DNA from: Astrothelium macrocarpum
Lineage: Eukaryota; Ascomycota; Dothideomycetes; Trypetheliales; Trypetheliaceae
Direction: 5' to 3'
Assembly (NCBI GenBank): GCA_021030915.1
Contig: JAGEMR010000017.1
Location: 124,001 to 188,000 of the forward strand
Length of the DNA: 64,000 bases
Shown: one piece after another, positions 35,264-46,681 of the stretch
Layout: the number at the start of each line of letters is the position of its first letter
How positions within the stretch are numbered: position 1 is the stretch's first letter
Translations under genes and position numbers: made by a program
Notes under the pieces: generated by a model
What the model was told of the DNA's origin: nothing
Seen by the model: only the letters and a program-made list of their open reading frames with translations
The model's database searches: none

Positions 35264-36942
35264 TTAGCCTCTGGTGTTGGCTATTCTGCCAGCTCCTGCT
35301 TTCGCAGTGTCGAAGATTGGGCCGGCTTTAGCGGTCAGAAACCGGACGCCGTCGTCCTTCTCGTCAAACAGGTGCTGAGGCGCGCCGTTCTCATAGAGAA
35401 ATTGGACACAGTCTTGATCAGACTCGAAGCCCAATTCTTCAGTCAAAAATCTAATTTTGACATCTTGCTTGTATCTGATCAAATTTATCAGTAGCTAGTA
35501 TACCAACCGAACTAGTGTGACTTACGCTTTGCATATAGCAGCCAAGGCAGATAATCTTTCACGAACAATAAACATGTCAATCAAATACGCCCCCATGTTA
35601 GGCGTGTCAAGATAAAGGCGGAAAAACTTGTGGTAATTTCCCAAAGCAAGCGAAGAGCGTACTTCCAATGCATGTTTTACGGCTTCTTCTTGCTTGTCTG
35701 ATGGGGTTAGATTGGCAAGGACATTGTTCATATCGGTTCGATTGCTGGTGTAGATGAAATAGAGAATGCGGTAGGCAAGAAATTCTTCCGGATGTCCTCC
35801 AAGCTTTTGCTTGTGAAGCGCCCGAAGCTGCGTCTGACACTGGTTATACTCACCCAAATCCCCCTTCTCCAACGCTATTCGGGCATGAATTTCATAAGCA
35901 GCGACAGTGAAATCATTCTTGATATGTTGCACCGTGAGATCCTGTCTCAAGGACTTGAACTGATCACAAATGTACGAGTAGTTATTGTCTGTTCTCCATT
36001 TCATCTTGAGATGCTCCAGAGTCTTCTTCAAAATCTGCAGGGGACGGACGGTCTCGGGCCTTGGGGCCGAAGTCAAACGAGAATAGGGCTTTTCCAGATC
36101 CTGGCAAATCCCAACAATGGGTCCTTCTTGAACTTCACCCATGGGTGTATCGCCACGTGACGATGAAGGTGATTGAATGCCCGCTTTGCCAGTCTCGAAT
36201 CGTTGTTTCCGCTTTTCCAGATTGGCCGGCAACTTACTTGATTCGTCTAATTTTCCTCCGAATTTACGTTGTCGTTTCTCCATCCGTTCAGCAGCGGCTT
36301 GGGTGGCATAGGTGATTCGCTCCTCGAATGGATTCTTCGTATTAGCCTGGCGCCAAGGCGGTGTGTTTGCATCATCAGTATTTGTAGGTTCCATATCAAA
36401 AGACTTTCGCTTTTTATTGGGTGAATTGACATTAGCGAAAGTATCATGAGAAGCAGGTTGATTTAATGAAAGAGAAGCGGTCTGTCTCCAAGGCGCGGGT
36501 GGGTACATTTCTTGTTGGATAATATGCTGAGGAAGCGGATAAGTCTTCCAATCTAACGAAGACACTACACCACGGGCAGTTGCATTGTTGATGATATCTT
36601 TTAACTTTTGCTCCAAATCTTTTCTCTCGATACCGGGAACATAGTTATCAACGGCAAAGGCTCTTTGCACGTAATCACGCAACTCATCGGAGAATTGACC
36701 ATTCTGCGGTTTCGGTGGCGGCTTGATTGTCTTTAGCATAAAGATTGTGAGATCTGAGGACAAGCAACTCACGGTTTGGTCTGGAGTCGCGAGAGACCTT
36801 CGTGCGGCCACCGAGGTAAATGCCGGTGATCCTTTATACAATAAGTTGGATAAATGAGTGTTGACAAACGGGATTACATACCGGCCATAATGCCTGTTGT
36901 CTGAGGTTCGGCTACAAACATTAAAGGGCTTTGCGGTTTCAT
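35264..36942 (-). CDS. THP3: THP3-type SAC3/GANP family protein
   Basis: Four exons, 36942..36882, 36831..36773, 36730..35526 and 35474..35264, give 511 residues. The N-terminus (MKPQSPLMFVAEPQTTGIMA, then SPAFTSVAARRSLATPD) is low complexity. Residues 44-90 hold the conserved pre-domain with FSDELRDYVQRAFA, and a basic middle part carries NPFEERITYATQAAAERMEK. The SAC3/GANP/PCI region runs from about 260 to 500: IVGICQDLEKPYSRLTSAPR, PETVRPLQILKKTL, DQFKSLRQDLTVQHI, YEIHARIALEKGDLGEYNQC and the C-terminal winged-helix part. In yeast, Thp3 with Csn12 acts in transcription elongation and mRNA maturation in the nucleus. The second intron is only 42 nt, lacks in-frame stops and is a multiple of three, so retention would add 14 residues. 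Head-to-head with vps36. Confidence 0.9.
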
Positions 36943-37232
36943 GAACTTGCAGATGAAGCGTTAGAAGGCGAAAAAGAGTCAGCAGATCACAAAGGCAAAA
37001 AGTGATGGGGAGAAAAGTGAGGCATCTTGAGTGGAGGTGAGCCGATCGCCATATGCCGGGCGGGAAGGTGGCTCACGTGATGCTCCCTAGTGGATGCGGA
37101 TGTCATCCTGTAAAATACGCCATGTATCAGTACATTACAGCATCGAAAAATACCTCTACGACCAAGCGTCATGCAACTTCAGGAAGAGATTATGCCTTGA
37201 AGGGCACTGCCAGAAGCGCGGCCCATGACTGA
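36943..37232. promoter_or_regulatory. bidirectional promoter region of thp3 and vps36
   Basis: Only 290 bp separate the two divergent start codons, so both promoters must lie here or inside the neighbouring 5' ends. No specific operator was identified. Confidence 0.5.
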
Positions 37233-39279
37233 ATGTTCTTGCGCCAGATCGACCTGACCACTGCGTTACGGCCCTCTCTCTTACCTGAGGAGACGCTCTT
37301 ATTTGTCCAAAATGGAGTTGGACTCTACGAAGGGTGAGGTTTTCCGGCATATCCACTATCAAACTACGGTACTATTGCTCGCTGACACTGGTCTAGGAAA
37401 TATAAACTTCCCAACTATCAAGATGGACATGCCTACTTGACTTCGCACTGTGTCTACTATGTTGATAATAATGAGCCAAGGAAATACTCAGTGGGCATTG
37501 ACTTGAAGGACGTTGATCGTCCAGAATATTTTGTAAACCTTCCTTGGCCAAAAGTTGTTTCACTCATTGACTGTGCTCCAGGCAAGATTTCTGAAATCCT
37601 CACCAAAAATCAGTTTATATCCGAAGGCGACTACACGGCAAGTGCTGTCTTTGCGAGCTCCCGGAACCTCCTCTCTGCCATCCGGTAGCCCCACATCTTC
37701 CTCGCCTGTTCAAGGTAGTCCATCGCGTTCGTACTCAGCATCGCCAGCACCGTCCTCTGCGAGAAATGCAACCTGGATCTGTCCCATATGTTCGTTCTCG
37801 AACCCAGTCCCAGAAAATTTCGACCCTGCTATTGCTAACGCCCATACTCCACTACCCCCATGTCTTGCCTGCGGGATAAAGCCTCCACTGGTGCACGTTG
37901 TAAAAGCTGCAGTAGCTGGGATAGCGAACAGGGGAGTGAATTCAGCATCAAAGACTCAGGGAATTCCGAATGCGTTGGGACAACCTCCAAGCAGCTCGGA
38001 TACCTCAAGTCCAAGGCCGGGAGAAATCGCGTCTGAACCAGGTGGCAGTGCTTTCCAGTGTCCTCGATGTACCTTTCGGAACCATCCGTCGCTTCTCTCC
38101 TGCGAGATGTGTGGAGCCTCCCTTGTGGTAGCCACAGATCGACGACTTGAACTTGGTTCGAATAACGCCCGGTCAGACTCACCCGGTCCTTCACTAAACG
38201 CCGCTCTGCCTAATGGCGATACGCTTGAAGTCATAAAACTCTCCTTTCGTGCTGGTGGCGACAAAATCTTCTACGAACGTCTCAAGGGCGCCTTAATTCA
38301 ACGCAAATGGCTCTTACAGTCTGCACCTCCTGTTCCCAAACCCACCATCTCCGAACCCCGAGACTCAACCACTCCCAACAGTTCATCCACGGGTGTCATT
38401 CCCAAACAGACTTTGGGCATTGCAAGCCTCGAGCGACGTGGTCTCGAGCAGCGCAAGAACAATGAAGTTGTCATCGGCAACGCTTTTGAAGACCTGGAAG
38501 CGTTGATGACCTCGGCCAAGGAGATTATCGCTCTCGCGGAATCTTTCGCTCAACAGAATCCTAACATCTCAAACTCATCCTCGACGAACCCAAGCGATGC
38601 CGCAGCCAGCGCGCTGCTCAATCAATCTGCCACTGCCCTGGGCCTCGTCACAACCAAGGATATGCTTGGCAGTGGCTCGGCATCGGAGAGCCTGTACATC
38701 AGCGAGCTGAGCCGCAATCTTGCCGAGTTTCTCACCGATGACAAGACCGGAGTGTTGAAACGGGAAGGGGGCATCATCTCTCTTGTCGATTCGTGGGCAT
38801 TGTTCAATCGAGCTCGTGGTGGTGTAGAACTGGTTTCACCCCGCGACTTTGAGCGGGCGGCGCAGATGTGGGAGAAACTAAATCTCCCTATTCGTCTGCG
38901 TCGCTTCAAGTCTGGACTCTTGGCTGTCCAGGGCAGCGATCGCACTGATGAGAAGACAACGGCTGCGGTTCTGGCCTGGTTGAAAGAGTTCCATTTGGAA
39001 CCGCCTACTGGCTACGCTGTTGTTGATGATGAGGGCTTTGAGGTTGAGGCAAGGGTGCCATGGGATTGGAGACTCTATGGAAGGGGCGTGACTGCGCAGG
39101 AGGCAGCAGAAAGATTTGGATGGAGTGTTGGGGTGGCGACTGAGGAACTAGAAATGTGTGAGGAAAGGGGAGCGCTGTGTAGGGAACAGGGCATCGACGG
39201 GGTGAAGTGGTGGGAGAATTGGCTTGTAGATCATTCATCGGGAGGTGAGCTCGATGCAGATGAGATAGGAAAAGACTAA
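37233..39279 (+). CDS. VPS36: ESCRT-II subunit Vps36 (GLUE domain with two NZF zinc fingers)
   Basis: Three exons, 37233..37333, 37397..37532 and 37582..39279, give 644 residues. The start MFLRQIDLTTALRPSLLPEE is typical of fungal Vps36. The split GLUE (PH-like) domain begins TLLFVQNGVGLYEGKYKLPN and continues GHAYLTSHCVYYVDN, KYSVGIDLKDVDR. It is interrupted by two Npl4/RanBP2-type zinc fingers, one starting at W144 with Cys146-x2-Cys149 (...CLACG) and one with FQCPRC at Cys239 (...CEMCG), as in yeast. GLUE resumes near VIKLSFRAGGDKIFYERLKG. The C-terminal winged helices end the protein (GGIISLVDSWALFNRARGGV, WEKLNLPIRLRRF). Role: with Vps22 and Vps25 it sorts ubiquitinated membrane cargo at endosomes into multivesicular bodies. 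Confidence 0.95.
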
Positions 39280-39986
39280 TATGACATCGATGTATAGAAT
39301 TGCCAGCTACGGACTTGAAATGAATAGAGGCTAGAGTTGTGGATACTTTGCGTTGATTTTTGAAATCGCACCTGGTTCAATCACACAGCAATTATGCGGG
39401 TATAGTGGAATTACGTATGGAATTACCTATTCTATTTTGAGCTATCGGAAGGGGAATTACGGGAAGTGGAGACGAAATTCAACGGTGTGGCCTTAAAGTT
39501 CCAGGTCGTTAATGTGATCATGAAGAAAAATGCAGCTGAATCACAAGCGATGTATCGAAATTTTCTCCCCGCCATGCAAGGCACATTGGCCGTCTCGCCA
39601 CGGCGTAGTTTGATAGTGTCTAGAAGCGTTGAGGGTGGGGCCGAGGGGTTTAATGCACAACGGGCCGAAGTGAGCTCACCGCTGGGACCCCTCCACGCAA
39701 CAATTGTCCACTTCGTTGCAGACACCTTTTACCTGCTCTCACTTGCCTTTTCCTCGTTTATTGTGGCCACATCAGCTGCCACTCCTGCTGGTGACTCCAT
39801 CTGCACTTTCTTTTTCTCACCCAAGACTGCACCTCCATTCTTATAGCGAATACGAAATCAGCCAGCTCGTAGTATACTTCCAGGCTTCCTATTAGCCCTC
39901 CTCTTTCAGAACCTAGTTCACAGGTTCCCCACTTTCACAAGAAGTATCCACTCACCTCAACTCGTCGCCCAAGCAAAGCAAGCAGC
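39280..39986. other. intergenic region
   Basis: 3' region of vps36 and promoter of the mannitol-1-phosphate dehydrogenase gene. Pyrimidine-rich from about 39.75 to 39.95 kb, as often seen just upstream of fungal start sites. A 126-codon frame (39466-39846) lacks family features. Confidence 0.45.
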
Positions 39987-41215
39987 ATGAAGGCAATCCA
40001 CTTTGGCGGTGGTAATATTGGTATGTTGCAAGACTTTCATATCATGAATAACTTACTAGCTTTAAGCAATTGCTCACAAACTTGCTAGGCCGTGGCTTTG
40101 TTGCCGAATTTCTCCACAATTCGGGTTACGAGGTTGTCTTTATTGATGTCGTAGATTCCCTCATCGACACTCTACAAAAGACCACTTCTTACACGGTAAC
40201 CGAAATCGGTCCTGAGGGTGAATCCAAGTTCGAGATCAAGAACTTTCGTGCCATCAACAGCAAGCACAACGAGCCCCAGGTCGTTGACGAGATTGCAACA
40301 GCAGATGTCGTGACTTGCGCTGTTGGTCCCAATATTCTCAAGTTTATTGCACCTGTAATTGCAAAAGGTATCCAGAAGCGAACAGCCAGCCACCCTTTGG
40401 CGGTCATTGCCTGCGAGAATGCAATTGGAGGAACGGACACTTTGATGGGTTTCGTAAAGGACAAGCTAAGTGACGAGGAGAAAGCCAACCTATCGGCCAA
40501 AGTTCGTGCTGGTAACAGTGCCATCGATCGTATCGTGCCAAAGCAAGATCCAGATGCGGGAATGAATGTCAAGATTGAAAAGTTTTACGAATGGTGTGTC
40601 GAGAGCAAGCCTTTCGATGGTGTTGGAACTCCACCAATCAAAGGTGTCCACTTCGTCGAGGATCTAGAGCCATACATCGAGCGCAAGCTGTTCACTGTCA
40701 ACACCTCGCACGCAACGGCAGCCTATTTCGGACACGTGAAGGGAAAGCAATACATCCATGATGCCATGGAAGACAAGGAAATCCACGATGCTGTCCAGGA
40801 AGCTATCGCTGAAACGGCTCATCTGATTGTTAACAAGCACGGTATTACTGTAGCCGATCAGGAGAAATATCGGGAGGAAATTGTCACCCGCATTTCCAAT
40901 CCCATGCTTGAGGACGTTGTCGAACGTGTAGGTCGCGCACCTTTGCGAAAATTATCTCGCAAAGAGCGTTTCATTGGGCCTGCTGCGCAATTAGCGGAGA
41001 AGGGAGACAAAGTTTCAGCCTTGTTGGCAGGTGTTGAGCAGGCATTCCGCTTCCAGAATGTCGAGGGTGACGAGGAGAGCAAGGAGCTTGCGCAAATCTT
41101 GTCGTCAAATGATGCCAAAACGGTTGTAAACAAGGTCTGTGGACTCGAGGAAAGCCACCCACTATACAGCAGAATTGTCCCGATCGTGGAGAAAGTGCAA
41201 AAGGAAAAGGCGTAA
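39987..41215 (+). CDS. mpdA: mannitol-1-phosphate 5-dehydrogenase
   Basis: Two exons, 39987..40020 and 40089..41215, with a 68-nt intron that splits the Rossmann motif (MKAIHFGGGNIG / RGFVAEFLHNSG), give 386 residues, the usual length. Other family blocks: YEVVFIDVVDSLIDTL, CAVGPNILKFIAPVIAKGI, VIACENAIGGTD, NSAIDRIVP, FYEWCVESKPF, YIERKLFTVNTSHATAAYFG (substrate and catalytic Lys/His region) and ISNPMLEDVVERVGRAPLRK. The enzyme interconverts fructose-6-phosphate and mannitol-1-phosphate with NAD(H) in the cytosol, the entry to fungal mannitol storage and stress protection. Start and splice are fixed by the conserved GGGNIGRG. Confidence 0.96.
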
Positions 41216-42127
41216 GCGTCTTCTGATCAGTAGCCCTGGATATAACGATGGGGGAAACAGGCTTTGATGGTTTGATGATTTTTTCAGTAATCTCCAATTT
41301 ACAATCCTTGGACGTTCGATGAGGAAGTGGGAATGGCACGGCAATTTGTGGTGTTCAGAGACGATGTATGCACTGACAAACTTGCTGCTAGATACTAGAA
41401 CAGTTATATATGAGCAATGGAGTCTCGGACTACTTAGCAATCATCGGAACTAATCTTTGTCATCGTAAAGAAAAGAAATGTGCATATTAGTACACCCGAG
41501 TAAAACGGTTATTCGACAGCTGAAAGACTACGAAGGTTAGCGTTGGATTGAATTTGGAAATGTAAGCCCGGCAAAGTCTACCGAAAGTGCACCAAAAGTC
41601 TTCTCAGCCAATGAGTCACGTCGAAATCTGATGAGACTATTCGATCCTAACATCCGGTGAAACTTGCAGCCGCTTTGATCCGTACCCATTGCCTTGCTGC
41701 TTGCTTTGAAGTCATTAGACATACGACAATTGTATGCAAATCAGGCATGGTCAGGTAGACATCTTCAGAGCTGCAAGGTACAACTTGTGCAGCAGCAAAA
41801 CGTCTCTCATTTGCCCAATAGAATATGTTGACAGCCAATTGGGAGTTTCGAACAAAGGAATGGACAGAAATGACGCCATCGGACCCCTACCCAACATTGC
41901 TTTGCGACCTCGATCGAGGGGAAAGTAAGCGAATTAGCTCCACACCGCAATCATTTCTTGCTTTACCGGATCCCAATTGACTCACTCTGACTACCCTCCA
42001 GTCAAGCATGAGATTCTGAGATTGACTTAAACCCTGCTCTCAATATCCATTTTGACTTTTCTACATAACAAACAACCGAACATAATACTACTATTTGTCT
42101 AGTCCCGCTTCTCTTTCACCTGCTACG
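41216..42127. other. intergenic region
   Basis: 3' region of mpdA and promoter of the cystathionine beta-lyase gene. The final 100 bases before the ATG at 42128 are CT- and A-rich. No other gene or RNA recognised. Confidence 0.45.
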
Positions 42128-43662
42128 ATGTCAGGTCTTGATCCTCCTAATGGGATTGGCAAAGCTATGCAAAGCCTCGACCTAGACGGTCATCAGCTCC
42201 CTCCTTCACCCGCACCTTCGAGTCCGCGTAATGGAAGGAAATACGCTCTGGCCACCGAGCTAGTCTTCACTGAAGGGACTGATCAATATGGTGCCAGCAG
42301 TGTCCCCATCTATCAGGTACATTTTCCAACATTCTTTTGAGCAAAATTCAACAGGGTAGAGTCTCTTATCACTAGTTCGAACCGTCTCTGGAACTCATAT
42401 TGGGCACATAGCTGAGCAACCTTGGTTTTAGTCTGCAACCTTCAAGTCCCCTACCGCAACCGCCACAACTGAATATGACTACACTCGGTCTGGCAACCCA
42501 ACCCGTACACATCTCGAACGACATGTCGCCAAAATCATGTGCGCATCTCGTGCTCTAGTCACTACTTCTGGCATGGCAGCGATGGATCTGATCTGCCGGC
42601 TCCTGCGCCCAGAAGATGAAGTCATTACTGGTGATGATTTGTATGGTGGCACCAACCGACTCCTCAAGCATTTAAGCACAAATGCTGGCATTGTTGTGCA
42701 TCATGTCGACACGACGGACGTAGCATCTGTGAAACGGGTAATATCGAACAAAACCGCCATGTGTCTCCTCGAAACACCTACAAATCCCCTGATCAAGATT
42801 GTCGATATTCGCGAAATCAGCAGATCAGTAAAGACTGCAGCACCGAACGCTCTGATAGTCGTGGATAATACCATGCTCTCGCCATATTTACAGAACCCTT
42901 TGGACCTTGGTGCCAACATTGTGTATGAGAGCGGGACCAAATACCTCTCTGGACATCACGACGTCATGGCAGGCGTGGTGGGCGTCAATGATAAGGTCCT
43001 CGGCGAGAAGCTATATACCATGGTCAATTCAACAGGATGTGGGTTGAGTCCCATGGATTCCTTTCTCCTTATCCGAGGCATCAAGACACTTGCTGTGCGA
43101 ATGGAGAAGCAGCAAGCAAACGCAGGGCGAATCGCCTCATTCCTCGAGGCTCATGGATTCCGCGTCCGCTATCCAGGTCTGAGATCTCATCCGCAATACG
43201 ATCTTCACTGGAGCATGGCAAGGGGTGCTGGGGCTGTGTTGTCTTTTGAAACAGGTGATATTGCGCTGAGCCAGCGGATTGTGGAGAGCACAAGACTGTG
43301 GGGAATTAGTGTCTCATTTGGATGTGTAAATAGTCTGATTAGTATGCCATGCCAAATGAGTCATGCAAGTATTGATGAAAAGACGAGGAAAGAGAGGGGC
43401 CTAAAAGAGGATGTGATTCGATTATGTGTGGGTATCGAAGACGCGGACGATCTGATAGAAGATTTGAGTCGAGCAGTGAGTTTTATATCTATTTTATCTA
43501 TCAGAAAACAAAGCACTGATCGGATTACAGTTGGTACAAGCGGGTGCAGTCACAATCACAATAGATGGCTTCTATGCTGTAGGAGGTGAGGGTCAGGTCG
43601 TTGGCAATGGACAACCAAATGATCAGCCCGAAACGAGTGGTGGCAGCGGAACACCACAATAA
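42128..43662 (+). CDS. STR3: cystathionine beta-lyase (PLP, Cys/Met metabolism)
   Basis: Three exons, 42128..42316, 42432..43475 and 43531..43662, give 454 residues. The frame upstream of 42128 starts with TTG and is not used. Residues follow the Cys/Met PLP-enzyme fold: YDYTRSGNPTRTHLERHVAK, TSGMAAMDLI, GDDLYGGTNRL, LETPTNPLIKIVDI, VVDNTMLSPY and ESGTKYLSGHHDVMAG, where Lys233 is the expected Schiff-base lysine. The C-terminal GIEDADDLIEDLSRA continues across the last intron to LVQAGAVTITIDGFYAVG. The sub-type is judged from these blocks and resembles fungal cystathionine beta-lyases (yeast STR3, Neurospora met-2), which convert cystathionine to homocysteine, pyruvate and ammonia. Cystathionine gamma-lyase or gamma-synthase is less likely. 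It has a short acidic/Gly C-terminal tail. Confidence 0.88.
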
Positions 43663-44407
43663 GTTTGGAAAGCAAAAAGGGAGAAGGAATGTGTTAGATT
43701 TGAAGTTGCAACGCCGAGTCATTTTGATAGGCTCCAAAGCAAGCCATGTTTGAAGGACTGGCCACGCTCTGAAACCTGAAAATATTTCAACGCAGCTCGG
43801 ACAAAAATACATAGCATTTGAGGCACGACCTGGATTTCGTGAAATATTAGTGTTGCATGTGTGTAGCTGTTGGAGCACCTTCACATTGCCCGAAAAAATA
43901 GCCAGGTATGTAGGCGAATGAGTTTCGCAGCACTTGAATGCGTGCAAGGCGGCTCTTGAGCTATTTTTTCTGACAATGTGAAGATGCTCCACCAGCTACA
44001 CACATACAACACTAACATCTCTCTATTCATGCTGGTAACTACGCATGACCAAAGATATCACGATTGGTAGTATTTGGTATGGGAATAGTATATACACACA
44101 CATTCACTGACCTTGTCAAGTTCGAAAACAAAACAAAAGCACTAAAGATTTATTAAATAACCCGAGTAGAAATTCAGGCTTTAAAGGAGCCGCAGATTGA
44201 CACTGCGAAGTGGACAGTACAGCGGATGAGTTGTTCAGTAGTGGAGTTTTGATAAGCCAGTCAATTAGGCCGAAACCACCGGCCACTTTGCCCTTTGAAC
44301 AACATCCTCAACTCTTCCTGCCAAGAAATCCAGCACAATTGTTTTAACCAACCTCTGACCCATCCACATTTCTATTTTGTTCCTCCGTGGGCCTTCAGCT
44401 CTTCGAC
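43663..44407. other. intergenic region with fold-back repeat
   Basis: Between the cystathionine beta-lyase stop and the glo3 start. Its main content is the inverted repeat at 43847-44015, listed separately. The 155-codon minus frame across it is explained by that repeat and has no family features. Confidence 0.5.
43847..44015. repeat. 169-bp fold-back inverted repeat (MITE-like or structured RNA)
   Basis: Left arm 43847-43902 and right arm 43960-44015 are 56 bases each, inverted, and match at about 51 of 56 positions, mostly differing by transitions. The loop is 57 bases. Arms begin TTAGTGTTG and include GTGTGTAGCTG and CTTCACATTG. The size and symmetry suggest a small non-autonomous fold-back element; a transcript could form a long hairpin. 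No clear target duplication was found beside it. Confidence 0.75.
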
Positions 44408-46203
44408 ATGGCTCTCGCGACCAAGACGCAGTCGCAAGAAATATTTACAAAATTACGAGCAAAGCCAGCGAATAAGGTCCGCAACCAGTGTCCTTTTTCG
44501 ACTCCTGAATACTGATGCATCTCAGATATGTTTCGACTGCGGTGCCAAAAATCCTACATGGTCTTCTGTGCCATTCGGAATCTATCTCTGCCTTGACTGC
44601 TCTGCCAACCATCGTAACCTCGGTGTACACATCTCCTTTGTTCGTTCGACGAACCTAGATAGTGAGCTATGTCACAATCATCCCTTGAACATATGGTCGC
44701 TAAGATAGCTCATTAGTATGGCAATGGGATCAACTACGCATCATGAAGGTTGGCGGTAACGAATCCGCAACCAAATACTTCCAAAAAAACGGTGGATCAG
44801 CAGCTCTCGCCAACAAAGACCCAAAGCAAAAGTACGAGTCAAACGCAGCCAAGAAATACAAGGAGGAACTTGGCCGACGAGTCGCTGCAGATGTTAGGCT
44901 GTCAGTCTTCCCAACCTCACGCACCCCCAACATCCACTAACCCCTGATCCCCAGATACCCCAACGAAGTCATCATCACCGACGCCCCCGAAGCCGAAGGC
45001 TCCGGCGCCGAAACGCCCTCCGGCGAGCCCGACGACGACTTCTTCTCCTCATGGGACAAGCCGACCATCAAACGGCCCAGCAACCCGCCCTCACGCACAG
45101 GCACACCCGCGAACGCCAGCCGCACCGCGTCGCCCTTCCTCAACCCCACCACCACTGGCGCCAACGGCGTCGTGCGACCCAAATCCCCTCTCACCTCCGC
45201 CCCGGACGCCGCCGCCGCCGTTCCACGCACCACCTCCAGCGCCGCCATCCGCACCGCGAAGCCCGCCACCGCCGGCGCCGCGAAGAAGACGTCCGTCCTC
45301 GGCGCCAAGAAGAAGGGCATGGGCGCGCGTAAAATCGTCTCGAGCGCCGCTGTTGCTTCTGGCGGAGGCGGAGGTGGTGGCGGGGAGCTCGATTTCGAAG
45401 AGGCGGAGCGCCGTGCGCGCGAGGAGGCTGAGCGCATCGAGCGTCTGGGATACGATCCGGATGCTGAGGAGGCGGAGGCTGGCAAGGCGAAGAGTAAGGT
45501 TGAGGCGGGCGGTGCGGAGCAAGGTACTGCGGCGGCGGCGGGGATTGTGAGTCCGACGCCGATTTCGCCGGCGCGGACGCAGGGGGCGAGGGGGAGTGCG
45601 GAGATGGAGCGGTTGGGCATGGGGGTGGGGAGGTTGGGTTTTGGCCAGGTTGGTGGTGGTGCAGGGGGGAAGACGGCGGCGGGTGGAGCGGGGGCTGGGG
45701 CGGGGGTGAAGAAGATGGGGTTTGGGAGTGTGGGGGGGACGAAGGCTGTTACGCAAGGTATGAATCCAATGTGCTCTTTGGTGCCTTGCTTTTCCGATGT
45801 TGGGCTATGTGTCACGGTTGTGAGTGGACGAATAAGCTAACGGTGTGTCTGATTTCTAGACGAGTCGGAGCGCTATGCGCGAGATAAGTTTGGCACTCAA
45901 AAGGGCATCTCATCAGACGAGTTCTTTGGCCGCAATGCATACGATCCTGCTGCTCAAGCTGAAGCCAAAGGTAGGCTGCAAGGCTTCGAAGGTGCGACAT
46001 CTATATCCTCGAACGCGTATTTCGGACGCCCGGAGGAGGAAGAGGGCGGGCCGGAGGGATATGGCGACTTGGAAGGTGCCGCGAGAGATTTCGTCAGGAA
46101 GTTTGGGGTTACAGCTGGAGATGACCTAGAAAATCTAACGCACTTGCTAGGAGAGGGGGCGTCAAGGTTGCAGGGGGCTATTAGGAATTATCTCAATAGC
46201 TAA
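44408..46203 (+). CDS. GLO3: ArfGAP, Glo3-type (COPI vesicle GTPase-activating protein)
   Basis: Five exons, 44408..44476, 44526..44661, 44717..44900, 44955..45757 and 45860..46203, give 511 residues. The ArfGAP zinc finger is Cys25-x2-Cys28-x16-Cys45-x2-Cys48 (CFDCGAKN ... YLCLDC), followed by the arginine finger Arg53 in ANHRNLGVHISFVRS and then WQWDQLRIMKVGGN. The tail has the Glo3 regulatory features: YPNEVIITDAPEAEGSG, basic KKKGMGARK, an acidic/Arg helix (FEEAERRAREEAERIERLG), and the ISS motifs KGISSDEFFGRNAYD and SISSNAYFGRPEEE. It stimulates GTP hydrolysis on Arf1 for Golgi-to-ER retrieval. The exon 3 donor (CT/GTCAGT) was chosen because it preserves the conserved spacing before YPNEV. 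Exon 4 is Ala/Gly-rich and very GC-rich. Confidence 0.93.
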
Positions 46204-46681
46204 ATTGCGAGCTTTGAGAGAAGGCATGGAGGGAATCAGATGAACAAGTGCAATTTTGCCGGCAGTGAGATAATTTGGGGGGGGTGCGACGATAACATGA
46301 GAAAAGCTATCATGGGCGTTTGGGGTGGCATGGTTGGTGCGTGTTGGATGAAAGAAAGACGGTTCGGGGGTCATATTGCTAATAAGAGTAGATAGTGGTG
46401 CGAACGTGGCGGTCCGACATCTATTCTTCTCTATGTCCATAGATTAGGCGAGTGCGTAATATTGCATTTCTTTCAATATTCAAAACATCGAAATCTCTTA
46501 TTCAACGTATGCTTTCACATGTGCTTAAAAACACGCGAAAAGGCCGTCACAGTACCTCAACTTTCTTCACTTTGCGATCCTGGCCGACCACTAGGCGTAG
46601 TTGCCGTCCTTTATTGTCGAATATTCCTTCTCGTAATTTGTCGGTATACAGTTCATAGGCCGGATAATCTGTCTCATTTCG
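46204..46681. other. convergent intergenic region
   Basis: Lies between the stops of glo3 (plus) and the kinase gene (minus). No gene, RNA or repeat recognised; probably the two 3' UTRs. Confidence 0.45.

Noticed and set aside
42370..42390. TTCGAACC resembling a tRNA T-loop
   Set aside because: It lies in an intron of the cystathionine beta-lyase gene and no acceptor or anticodon arms pair around it.
44937..45815. 292-codon Pro/Ala-rich minus-strand frame
   Set aside because: It is antisense to the GC-rich exon 4 of glo3; its length follows from codon bias of the real gene.
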